From contig JBQTIB010000176.1 in the NCBI GenBank assembly GCA_052389435.1, forward strand, positions 1 through 11,514: 11,514 nt of DNA, given 5' to 3'. The translations under genes were made by a program, and so were the position numbers. Under the pieces are notes generated by a model. The model worked only from the letters and a program-made list of their open reading frames with translations. It searched no databases and was not told the origin of the DNA. This DNA comes from JBQTKD01 sp052389435. GTDB taxonomy: Bacteria > Actinomycetota > Actinomycetes > Sporichthyales > Sporichthyaceae. Below, piece by piece: positions 5,802 to 11,514 of the stretch (positions are counted from its first letter, which is position 1; each line of letters starts with the position of its first letter).

Positions 5802-6575
5802 TCAGGGTCTCTCGGCCGCCTTGATGCGGGCAACGAGTTTATCGGCCCATCGCACGGCTTCCTTCGGCGACGGCGTGCCGGCGGAGTCGCTGACCCGCAC
5901 CGTGACGAGCGTGCGGCCCACCAGGGCGCGCAGTTGGTACACGACGACCTGCGCCTTGCTCGCCCCCGCGCCGGTGGAGACCACCACGCGCTGCAGCCAC
6001 GCCCGGTCCGCACCGGAGACCTTCGTCGCCGGACGGGTCACGGCGACCTTCAGCGCCGACTCGGCCGAGGGCTCGGTGTCCGCGGCGAACAGCGCGGTCA
6101 GGGCCTGTTCGAAGCACGCGTCGGCCTTGGCCGAGTCCAACGCCCGCGCCACCGTGGCCGCGCGCGCCGCCGCGGCGAACACGTTCGCGCTCGACTCCAC
6201 GTCGAGTTCGCCCTTGGCGAAGGTCAGCCCGGGGTTGCTGGTTCGGTAGGACGGTGCGCCGAGGCCCAGGCACTCGTAGACCGCCCGTTCGAGCTGCTCG
6301 TCCTCCGGCGCCGGGGTCCGCGTGGACGCCTCGTAGCCCGGCAGGTCCGCCCGCGTGAGCACTCCGGCCAGGGCCGGGTCCTTGGCCGCGGCCGGCGTGC
6401 GGGTCGGTGTCCCCGCGGCCTTCGGCGCGGGCTTGGCGGGGACCCCGGCGGGCGTGACGCTCGCGCTCGGCGTCTGGGTCGGGGCGGCGACGTCCGGGGC
6501 GTCGGACCCGCCGCACCCGCCGAGCAGAACGACGGTCAGCGCGAGCGCCGGCGCGGACGGGCGGTTCCTAGCCAT
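5802..6575 (-). CDS. Putative secreted lipoprotein, unknown function
   Basis: 257 aa. N-terminal type II signal: MARNRP, hydrophobic stretch ALALTVVLL, then lipobox LGGC with Cys21 as the lipidated residue, followed by a Ser/Thr/Pro/Ala linker to about residue 66. The remaining domain (67-257) has Cys102 and Cys154, which may form a disulfide, and alternating helices and strands such as QVVVYQLRALVGRTLVTVRV. The layout resembles actinobacterial surface lipoproteins with a sensor-like domain after a disordered linker, but I cannot place it in a named family. The ATG is 20 bases after the zinc-ribbon gene stop; AGGA overlaps that stop and is distant, so translation may depend on coupling. Last gene of the SPFH unit by position. 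Confidence 0.75.
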   Translation of the reverse strand: MARNRPSAPALALTVVLLGGCGGSDAPDVAAPTQTPSASVTPAGVPAKPAPKAAGTPTRTPAAAKDPALAGVLTRADLPGYEASTRTPAPEDEQLERAVYECLGLGAPSYRTSNPGLTFAKGELDVESSANVFAAAARAATVARALDSAKADACFEQALTALFAADTEPSAESALKVAVTRPATKVSGADRAWLQRVVVSTGAGASKAQVVVYQLRALVGRTLVTVRVSDSAGTPSPKEAVRWADKLVARIKAAERP

Positions 6576-6595
6576 CGTGTGGTCCGAGCCCGTTC

Positions 6596-7726
6596 CTAGG
6601 AGGAGTCGCGGTTGGCGAGGTACAGCCAGACGCCGATGCCGACAACGATCGCCGCGAGGAGCGAGGCGAAGGCGATTTTGACCCAGCTGTACGGGCGTTG
6701 GCCGTGCACCTCGCCGGTGACCCCGTTGACGAAGACCTGGAAGGGCTCCTGACGGAAGGTCACCACGAGCAGGAACAGCGGCAGCAGCAGGTGCCGGTAG
6801 GTCTGCTGCGACCACGAGGTGGCCATCGAGGAGATCCGCTGCTGGTCCCCGCCGATGTCGCTCTTGACCGCGCCGGTGATCTCGTCGGTCATCCGCTCCT
6901 GGGCGCTGGTGTGGCACTGCGGCAGCGTGCGGTCGTAGGTGCGGGAGATCGCCCCGGCCAGGTACTCCGGCCGGAAGCCGAACGCCTGACCCGTCGGCCA
7001 CGGCTCGAGGTCGCGCAGACGGTCCTGGTCGAGCGAGGCGTCCGCGCCGATCGCGACGTCGTCGAAGCCCAGGTCGACGGTCCCGGAGGCGTAGCTCCAG
7101 TCGGTGTAGGTCTCGGTGCGCCGGTTCTCCCCGGACCCGACGGTCCGGGTGCGGGTGTCGCCGCGCTGCCCGGTGTAGCTGGTCGAGGTGTAGGCGTCGA
7201 AGGTGAAGAACGGCAGGTACACGGCGGAGAACGAGCCGGTGGAGCTGTACTTCTTGAACGCGTTGGGGGCGAACCAACGGCTTTTGATCCACGCTTCGAC
7301 GTGGCCCTTCGCCGACGGCTGGTCGATCCCGAAGGGGACGACGCCGTCGACCGGAAGCCGTTTCGGTGCGGCGTGGACGTCGCTGCGCTGCACCGGGCTC
7401 GCGCAGAACGGGCACCGCGTGGCGGTCAACGTCCCGCTGAACCCGATGTTGCCCGCACAGTTGGGGCAGGTGAGCTCCTGCTCGGGACCGGCCTCGCCCG
7501 CCGCGGCGATCAGGGCGTCCGGGTCGGCGAGCGCCGCTTCGAGGTCGCGTTCTTCGGGGACCGTGTCGTTCGGCGGGACCGGTTCTTCGCGGCCGCAGTT
7601 CGGGCACACCAGCGCATGCGCCGGACCGCTGAACACGAACCCGCCGCCGCACGACGGGCACCCGAAGGTGACCGAGGACAGCGGCGGGGGAACGGACTCT
7701 GCGGAGGGCGCGGGCTCCTCGGTCAC
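6596..7726 (-). CDS. Double zinc-ribbon membrane protein, YdjG-like
   Basis: 376 aa. GTG start overlaps the SPFH stop codon in GTGA, typical of coupled translation. Residues 23-44 hold CPSC and CPNC, residues 87-108 hold CPNC and CPFC: two zinc ribbons of the TFIIB/primosomal helicase type. A middle region with aromatic strands (YLPFFTFDAYTSTSYTG, 170-186) follows, and one transmembrane segment at about 351-370 (IAFASLLAAIVVGIGVWLYL) lies near the C terminus, so the zinc ribbons are probably cytoplasmic on a membrane anchor. There is no helicase motor despite similarity of the ribbons. In Bacillus, YdjG has this kind of architecture and acts with YdjH, YdjI and PspA at the membrane; that role is inferred here from the SPFH neighbour. 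Confidence 0.75.
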   Translation of the reverse strand: MTEEPAPSAESVPPPLSSVTFGCPSCGGGFVFSGPAHALVCPNCGREEPVPPNDTVPEERDLEAALADPDALIAAAGEAGPEQELTCPNCAGNIGFSGTLTATRCPFCASPVQRSDVHAAPKRLPVDGVVPFGIDQPSAKGHVEAWIKSRWFAPNAFKKYSSTGSFSAVYLPFFTFDAYTSTSYTGQRGDTRTRTVGSGENRRTETYTDWSYASGTVDLGFDDVAIGADASLDQDRLRDLEPWPTGQAFGFRPEYLAGAISRTYDRTLPQCHTSAQERMTDEITGAVKSDIGGDQQRISSMATSWSQQTYRHLLLPLFLLVVTFRQEPFQVFVNGVTGEVHGQRPYSWVKIAFASLLAAIVVGIGVWLYLANRDSS

Positions 7727-8868
7727 TGGGCCGGCGGGGGCGGCGGAGTGCTCGGGGTCGGCGGCACCGGCGGCGGCGGAATCGGCGGCGGCGTCGAGAA
7801 CAGCGGTGCGAGCTGCGCGACCGACGAGGCGGGAGCCCACCCGGCCATGCCCGTGGTCCACACCAGGGTGGCCGGCGTCAGCTGTCCGCTCGCGGCGGCG
7901 CCGCGGAGTTGGTCGAGGTTGAACGGGCCGGTGGCCTGACCGCCGGCCTCCATGTGGAACAGCACGCCGATCGGCGGGGGAGCCGCGGCCGCCGCGAGGC
8001 CGCCGGCCATCTGCTGGCCGAGGGCCAGCCCGACGCCTGCGCCGACCATCGATCCGGCGCCGCCGCCGGTGTTCTCCGCCGCGGCGAGCGTCGCGTCCGC
8101 GGCCCGGACCTGCGCCAGCCGGCCGACGTCGCCGACGTTCTGAACGTACCCGCGCGTCTCGAGGCCCTTCGCGACGCCCGCCGTCATCGCCGCGGTGATC
8201 TCGTCGGGCAGCGACACGTTCATCGCGATCGAGTCGATCGCCAGGCCGAACTCGTCGTCCACGCGCTCGGCGACCATCGCGCGCAGCTTGTCCGCCAGCT
8301 CGGCGTTCTTGTGCTGCAGGTCGATCGCGCTGACGCCGGCGCCGCCCATGAGGTCGGCGAACGCCGTCGCGATCAGCCGACGCAGCAGTTCGGTGAGCTC
8401 TTCGAGCTCGACCGCGCTGTCGGTGCCGATGACCTGGCGCAGGAAGATCTCGGGGTCGGCGATGCGCACGACGCACAGGCCGTTCGCGCGGAGGGGAATG
8501 GGGCCGAAGTCCTGGTCCCGAATGACGATCGGCTGCGGGGTGCCCCAGCGCAGGTCCGTCACCGGACGGGTATTGATGAAGTACACCTCGGAGCGGAACG
8601 GGCTCTGGAACCCGTGCTTCCAGCCCTGCAGCGTCGACAGGACCGGCAGCGCCTCGGTGACGAGCTCGTAGCTGCCGGGCCCGAACCGATCGGCGAGCGC
8701 GCCGCGGTAGACGAACACGGCCTGCTGGCCCTCGCGCACGATCAGCTGCGCGCCGTTCTTGATCTCGTTGTTGTAGCGCGGAAATCGCCACGCCAGCGTG
8801 CTGCGCGAATCGTCCATCCACTCGACGATGTCGACCAGTTCGCCCTTGAGCTTGTCGATCAGCCCCAC
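7723..8868 (-). CDS. SPFH-domain protein with C-terminal GYF_2 domain, YdjI-like
   Basis: 381 aa, GTG start at 8868 with GGAGG (8874-8878) five bases upstream. Residues 25-235 form an SPFH/band-7-like (virion core protein-like) domain: QLIVREGQQAVFVYRG, FGPGSYEL, WGTPQPIVIRDQDFGPIPLRANG, then helical ELEELTELLRRLIATAF. Residues 236-300 are an Ala/Gly-rich stretch. Residues 301-357 are a GYF_2 domain (GPFNLDQLRGAAASGQLTP, then MAGWAPAS), which commonly binds proline-rich peptides. The last 24 residues are almost all Pro, Thr and Ser, a possible ligand for that same domain. No transmembrane helix; it would associate with the membrane through partners. Together with the zinc-ribbon gene it resembles Bacillus YdjI/YdjG. 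Overlaps its downstream gene by four bases. Confidence 0.85.
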   Translation of the reverse strand: MGLIDKLKGELVDIVEWMDDSRSTLAWRFPRYNNEIKNGAQLIVREGQQAVFVYRGALADRFGPGSYELVTEALPVLSTLQGWKHGFQSPFRSEVYFINTRPVTDLRWGTPQPIVIRDQDFGPIPLRANGLCVVRIADPEIFLRQVIGTDSAVELEELTELLRRLIATAFADLMGGAGVSAIDLQHKNAELADKLRAMVAERVDDEFGLAIDSIAMNVSLPDEITAAMTAGVAKGLETRGYVQNVGDVGRLAQVRAADATLAAAENTGGGAGSMVGAGVGLALGQQMAGGLAAAAAPPPIGVLFHMEAGGQATGPFNLDQLRGAAASGQLTPATLVWTTGMAGWAPASSVAQLAPLFSTPPPIPPPPVPPTPSTPPPPPAQ

Positions 8869-8869
8869 T

Positions 8870-9193
8870 TCAACCTCCAGGTCTCGCGGCCGAGCCTATG
8901 ACGTTGCGCGGCCAGGCCCCGAGAACCGTCTTCGCGTAGATCCAAGAAGTCGGGGCGAGCGGCAGCAGCGCCGTGATCGCCAGGCGCTTGACCCCGCCCG
9001 TGGCCGGGTTGTAGGAGGTCAGCAGGCGCTTGGGGGACTCGACGAAGAACACCCGGCTCACCCAGACGTGCAGACCCTTGCCGGGCACGGTGCCGATCCA
9101 CGCGGGCGGCAGCAGCCGGGACTCCTCGCGCTGCTCCGCGACGGTGATCGCCTTCTGCGCGTCGAACTGCTGCAGGAAACTACCCCCAGCCAA
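8870..9193 (-). CDS. Hypothetical protein, 107 aa, co-transcribed with SPFH gene
   Basis: TTG start at 9193; an in-frame TGA lies 15 bases upstream, so the protein cannot extend further, and the ribosome binding site is weak. It begins MAGGSFLQQFDAQKAITVAE and is mixed alpha/beta with strands (GLHVWVSRVFFVES, KRLAITALLPLAP) and Trp residues, but no motif I recognise and no clear membrane helix. It stops one base before the SPFH start, and the SPFH ribosome binding site lies inside its last codons, which argues that it is translated. It may be the partner corresponding in position to a small accessory protein of the SPFH system; inference only. The 5' end is the least certain part, and a short upstream frame beginning near 9207 with GGAGG before it ends after nine codons. 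Confidence 0.5.
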   Translation of the reverse strand: MAGGSFLQQFDAQKAITVAEQREESRLLPPAWIGTVPGKGLHVWVSRVFFVESPKRLLTSYNPATGGVKRLAITALLPLAPTSWIYAKTVLGAWPRNVIGSAARPGG

Positions 9194-9237
9194 TCGGCTG
9201 AGCCGTCAAACCGAGCCTCCGGAAACTGCGGCCCGGT

Positions 9238-9978
9238 TCACTTCCCGGTCCAGTAGCGCACGGAGAGCCGCCGCACAGATTCTCCGGCGGCGCATCGTGA
9301 GCCAACGGTGCCCTGCTCGGGGCCCGTCGGCGGTGCGGTCCACGGGGACGTTCCCGCCATGTCGGCTTGACGTGCACTGCGAAGAATCGCCGCGCCGGTG
9401 CTGGTGGGCCACGCCTCGCGGACCATGCGCCAGTGCCAGTGCTCGCCGGACGCGGCGGGCGTCGCGGCGTCGAACGGCTCTGTGCCGACGAGTTCGTAGC
9501 CGAGCTTCTTCGGCACGCCGGCGCTCGCGTGGTTGGCGCGGTCGTGGTGGATCTCGACCCGTTCTACGCCGGCGACGTCGAACGCCGCGGCCGTGAGGGC
9601 CGCTGCGGCAAGGGAAGTGACGCCCCGTCGGATGTGTGCGGCGGCCACCCAGTACCCGATCTCCAGGGCGTCCGGGCCTAGCCGGGCGTGGAGCCCGCAG
9701 GTGCCGAGCATTGCGCCGCTGCGATCGCGCACGACGTACGGCGCGTCGCTCACCGGGCCGTCGTCGCGGACCGCGGCGGACTCGACGAACTCCTCGACGG
9801 TCGCCATGGAAAAGTCCCGCGCCCAGGTCATCCACGGACGCAGGTGCGCCAGCGACGAGCTCACCGCGTCGTAGAGGTCGGGCCCGTCCGCGGCCGTCAG
9901 CCGGCTCAGGGTCAGCGGCCCGACGGCGAGGTGCATCGGCACGGTGAACCGCGGAGGTTGCGGCGGAGTCTCGGGCAT
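9238..9978 (-). CDS. GNAT acetyltransferase, RimJ/RimL-like
   Basis: 246 aa, ATG at 9978 preceded by GGTGGGGA about 11 bases upstream. Residues 15-190 are a GNAT domain of the RimJ/RimL ribosomal-protein-type group: LTLSRLTAADGPDLYDAV (22-39), ALEIGYWVAAAHIRRGVTS (104-122) with the acetyl-CoA-binding RRGVTS, and VERVEIHHDRANHASAGVPKKLGYELVGTEP (138-168), where N, S and the KLGY stretch are the usual C-terminal motif. It ends in HWHWRMVREAW, the normal end of such domains near 190 residues. The additional ~50 residues are Pro/Ser/Arg-rich and look non-conserved, suggesting a lost original stop. Acyl acceptor unknown. It stops 44 bases before the 107-aa gene and may share its transcript. Confidence 0.8.
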   Translation of the reverse strand: MPETPPQPPRFTVPMHLAVGPLTLSRLTAADGPDLYDAVSSSLAHLRPWMTWARDFSMATVEEFVESAAVRDDGPVSDAPYVVRDRSGAMLGTCGLHARLGPDALEIGYWVAAAHIRRGVTSLAAAALTAAAFDVAGVERVEIHHDRANHASAGVPKKLGYELVGTEPFDAATPAASGEHWHWRMVREAWPTSTGAAILRSARQADMAGTSPWTAPPTGPEQGTVGSRCAAGESVRRLSVRYWTGK

Positions 9979-10010
9979 GCACCCATGGTCCCCACCGCGC
10001 CGAGCGCGCG

Positions 10011-10023
10011 GCAAACCGTTTGC
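10011..10023. promoter_or_regulatory. Inverted repeat GCAAAC-C-GTTTGC before the GNAT gene
   Basis: Six-base arms around a single C, 33-45 bases before the GNAT start codon. It is the most AT-rich spot of this interval, so it may be an operator or part of the promoter. Support comes only from symmetry and position. Confidence 0.35.
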
Positions 10024-10030
10024 GAACCGG

Positions 10031-10068
10031 CCGGCACCGGGACCGCGCCAGGCAGGTCCCGGTGCCGG
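10031..10068 (-). terminator. Strong hairpin after the 109-aa gene
   Basis: Perfect 14-bp arms: CCGGCACCGGGACC (10031-10044) and GGTCCCGGTGCCGG (10055-10068) around a ten-base loop. It begins 29 bases beyond the stop of the 109-aa gene and lies before the GNAT start, so it fits an intrinsic terminator without a U-tract, as common in actinobacteria. It would separate the 109-aa gene from the SPFH/GNAT unit. Confidence 0.7.
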
Positions 10069-10097
10069 TGCTCGGTTGTGATGCTGGGTGGTGCTGC

Positions 10098-10427
10098 TTA
10101 GCTGGTGCGGCGCTCGACGCTGTCGAGGCCCGATTCCATGAGCTGGGCGAACTCGAGGCAGATGCGTCGGGTGCCGGCAAGGACCTGCTCGCACAGGTCG
10201 AAGGCGTAGTCGACGGCGTCGGTCGGACGGAGCACCGCGGCGGGCACGAACGCCCGAACGGTCTCGGTGGTGGCGGCCATCAGGTCGGTGACGGCGGTCT
10301 CGGCGTGCTGGCGGGCCTCGACCAACTGCGGGGTGGCGACGTTGGCCGGGCGCGGGCGCTGAACCGGGGTACGGCGGGTGGCGTTGCCGGCGTCGGTGGC
10401 CGGGGCGTCGATGGTGGCAGTGCTCAT
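10098..10427 (-). CDS. Small helical (phasin-like) protein, 109 aa
   Basis: ATG at 10427 chosen for GGGAGG with a seven-base spacer. Residues 1-32 are an Ala/Thr/Pro/Arg-rich disordered tail; residues 33-105 are predicted helical with two amphipathic stretches (LVEARQHAETAVTDLMAATTE and the one holding YAFDLCEQVLAGTRR). There is no signal peptide or membrane segment. The pattern resembles phasins (polyhydroxyalkanoate granule coat proteins), where two helices bind a hydrophobic surface, but no PHA gene is in the window and the similarity is general. Two cysteines (79 and 90) lie in the second helix. It is bounded downstream by a strong terminator, so it is probably a single-gene unit. Confidence 0.72.
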   Translation of the reverse strand: MSTATIDAPATDAGNATRRTPVQRPRPANVATPQLVEARQHAETAVTDLMAATTETVRAFVPAAVLRPTDAVDYAFDLCEQVLAGTRRICLEFAQLMESGLDSVERRTS

Positions 10428-10524
10428 GATGCGTCCTCCCGTGGTGTGGCACTCGTTCGTGACGGGGCCCAGACTTCGCGGACAGGGCGACCGGGGACGG
10501 GCCCGTGCCTGGAGTGTCGGTGAA

Positions 10525-10549
10525 CTCGCGGCGACCGCTCGCCGCCGAG
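10525..10549 (-). terminator. Hairpin after the possible membrane-protein ORF
   Basis: CTCGCGGCGA (10525-10534), loop CCGC, TCGCCGCCGAG (10539-10549). Seven uninterrupted base pairs, one bulged C, then three more pairs. It begins 12 bases after the stop at 10561 on the minus strand, as expected for a transcription terminator of the HNH and membrane-protein unit. No U-tract follows. Confidence 0.5.
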
Positions 10550-10560
10550 ACCCCGCAGCG

Positions 10561-10734
10561 TCACACCCTCGCGGCGGCGCGCCGTCGACGAAGCGAAACG
10601 GCGATGAACAACACGGCGAGCACCAGACACGCGACGGCGCCCGCGGACAGGGCCGAGCCCCAGTGGCGCTCCTCGCAGGCGGTAGGAAAGTCGCAGGCGA
10701 AGCCTTCGCGCCGATCAGGCGCGAGACCACTCAG
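10561..10734 (-). CDS. Possible 57-aa single-span membrane protein with CTG start
   Basis: This frame has no ATG, GTG or TTG start but ends in a convincing membrane anchor: GSALSAGAVACLVLAVLFIA followed by VSLRRRRAAARV, a helix of about 20 residues with a positive cytoplasmic tail. The last 37 codons are 86 percent G/C at the third position, a coding signature, while the first ~20 codons are less so. A CTG at 10734 overlaps the HNH stop as CTGA, the same geometry as coupled GTGA starts. Two cysteines (14 and 20) precede the helix. A terminator-like hairpin follows 12 bases after its stop. Either a CTG-initiated coupled gene or a remnant whose start has been lost. Confidence 0.32.
   Translation of the reverse strand: MSGLAPDRREGFACDFPTACEERHWGSALSAGAVACLVLAVLFIAVSLRRRRAAARV
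10706..10724 (-). terminator. Hairpin just after the HNH stop codon
   Basis: TCGCGCC (10706-10712), loop GATCA, GGCGCGA (10718-10724): a perfect seven-bp stem starting seven bases after the HNH gene stop. It could end that transcript, or act as an attenuator if the downstream membrane frame is real. No U-tract. Confidence 0.4.
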
Positions 10735-11514
10735 TTCAAGGCGGGTCCGGTGGGGCCGGGCGCTTCCGCGGAAGCGTTTTCGAGTTGCCTGGCGGCGTGT
10801 TCTTCGGCGAGCAGCAGGACGTTGACGGCGTAGGGCAGGTCGAGGCGTTCGCCGTACCAGCGCGGGGTCGCCGTCCACGGGCCGATGGTTGCGGGGTGCA
10901 TGCCCGCGACGGTGGCTGGGTTGCCGCCGGTCCGGTGCGGGACGTAGGGGATGGTGGTGCCGTCGGGGGTGCGGAAGGCGAAGACGCCCCGGCCGTCGGC
11001 TTCGACGGTGAACCCGCCCTCGTGCACGAGGTGGTGGTGTGCCGTGCAGAGGAGAATCAGGTTCCACAGGGCCGTCGGACCGCCCCTGGACCAGTGGATC
11101 ACGTGGTGGGCGTGCAGGAACTTCGTCGCCGTGCACCCGGGTGCGCCGCAGCCGCCGTCGCGCAGGACCAGGGCGCGGCGTAGGCGGGGCGGGACGGTGC
11201 GGGTGCGCCGGCCGACGTCCATCGAGGTGCCCGGCTTCCCGGCCCGGTGATGCGCCACGATCACGGCGGCCGAGTCGCACAGGATCCGGCGCAGGGTTTC
11301 GGGATGGATGCCGGGGCCGTTCTCCAGCCGGGCCGTTCCCGCGGTGTCCCCGTTGTCGGGGTCCTGGTCGTGGGCGAGGAGTTCGGCGAGGTCGACGGAG
11401 ATGTTCACGGTGTGCGCGGGCGTGCCGGCGGGGTTGACGGTGTGGAGGTGCTCGAGCGCGCAGCGGGCCAGGGCGAGCATGGCGTCGGCGTTCACGGCGG
11501 GGTTGGTGCGCACC
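10731..11514 (-). CDS. DUF222/13E12-type HNH endonuclease, 5' end outside window
   Basis: The 3' 260 codons of a gene that continues past 11514; the GTG at 11513 is internal, not the start. Visible are the end of a DUF222 domain (to about residue 85 here) and a complete HNH nuclease module: CGAPGC (122-127), HAHHVIHW (134-141), N151, and LLCTAHHHLVHEGGF (154-168). Paired Cys-x4-Cys and Cys/His residues bind structural zinc; the HHVIHW His residues bind the catalytic metal. This 13E12-type family is repeated in many actinobacterial genomes, and members are usually 400-500 aa; the biological role is not established and its copies are often considered mobile. The last ~25 residues are Ala/Glu/Pro-rich. 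Confidence 0.85.
   Translation of the reverse strand, partial: VRTNPAVNADAMLALARCALEHLHTVNPAGTPAHTVNISVDLAELLAHDQDPDNGDTAGTARLENGPGIHPETLRRILCDSAAVIVAHHRAGKPGTSMDVGRRTRTVPPRLRRALVLRDGGCGAPGCTATKFLHAHHVIHWSRGGPTALWNLILLCTAHHHLVHEGGFTVEADGRGVFAFRTPDGTTIPYVPHRTGGNPATVAGMHPATIGPWTATPRWYGERLDLPYAVNVLLLAEEHAARQLENASAEAPGPTGPALN

Noticed and set aside
6698..7939. Plus-strand frame opposite the zinc-ribbon gene (413 codons)
   Set aside because: Antisense shadow; composition Gly/Arg/Val/Gln-rich with no motif.

Overview
High-GC window with strong G/C third-position bias, GTG/TTG starts, a 13E12-type DUF222/HNH gene, and hairpins without U-tracts. All of this fits an actinobacterium; genus not determinable from sequence alone. 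No rRNA, tRNA, CRISPR, IS element or origin was seen. Almost all genes are on the minus strand, and I describe them from left to right.

Positions 1-3326 hold the most notable part: a minus-strand unit of two genes one base apart. The first (336 aa, 3152 to 2142) is a SpoIIE/RsbU-type PP2C serine/threonine phosphatase whose last ~95 residues align closely with the clock protein KaiB. The second (481 aa, 2140 to 695) is a double-domain KaiC ATPase with both P-loops, both catalytic Glu pairs and the Ser-Thr phosphorylation dyad, but without the C-terminal KaiA-binding tail. Beyond kaiC lie three 16-bp repeats in exact 42-bp phase, a 48-aa small ORF with a very good ribosome binding site, and a G-quadruplex-prone tract. 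The inferred system is a KaiC ring coupled to a KaiB-tethered phosphatase, with no kaiA visible. Two perfect inverted repeats lie in front of it, in the region shared with a divergent gene.

Positions 3327-5801: a secreted neutral zinc metallopeptidase (+ strand) runs convergently into a Tat-exported GMC flavoprotein of the cholesterol oxidase group (- strand). The latter has a possible leaderless promoter, an overlapping TTAC-N3-GTAA repeat, and a 31-aa small ORF upstream.

Positions 5802-9978: a tightly packed minus-strand series: GNAT acetyltransferase, a 107-aa unknown protein, a SPFH-GYF protein (YdjI-like), a double zinc-ribbon membrane protein (YdjG-like), and a lipoprotein. The SPFH and zinc-ribbon pair resembles the Bacillus YdjG/YdjI membrane-stress proteins.

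Positions 9979-11514: a 14-bp-stem terminator, a 109-aa helical (phasin-like) protein, a possible CTG-started 57-aa membrane protein, and the 3' part of a DUF222/HNH endonuclease gene cut by the window edge.
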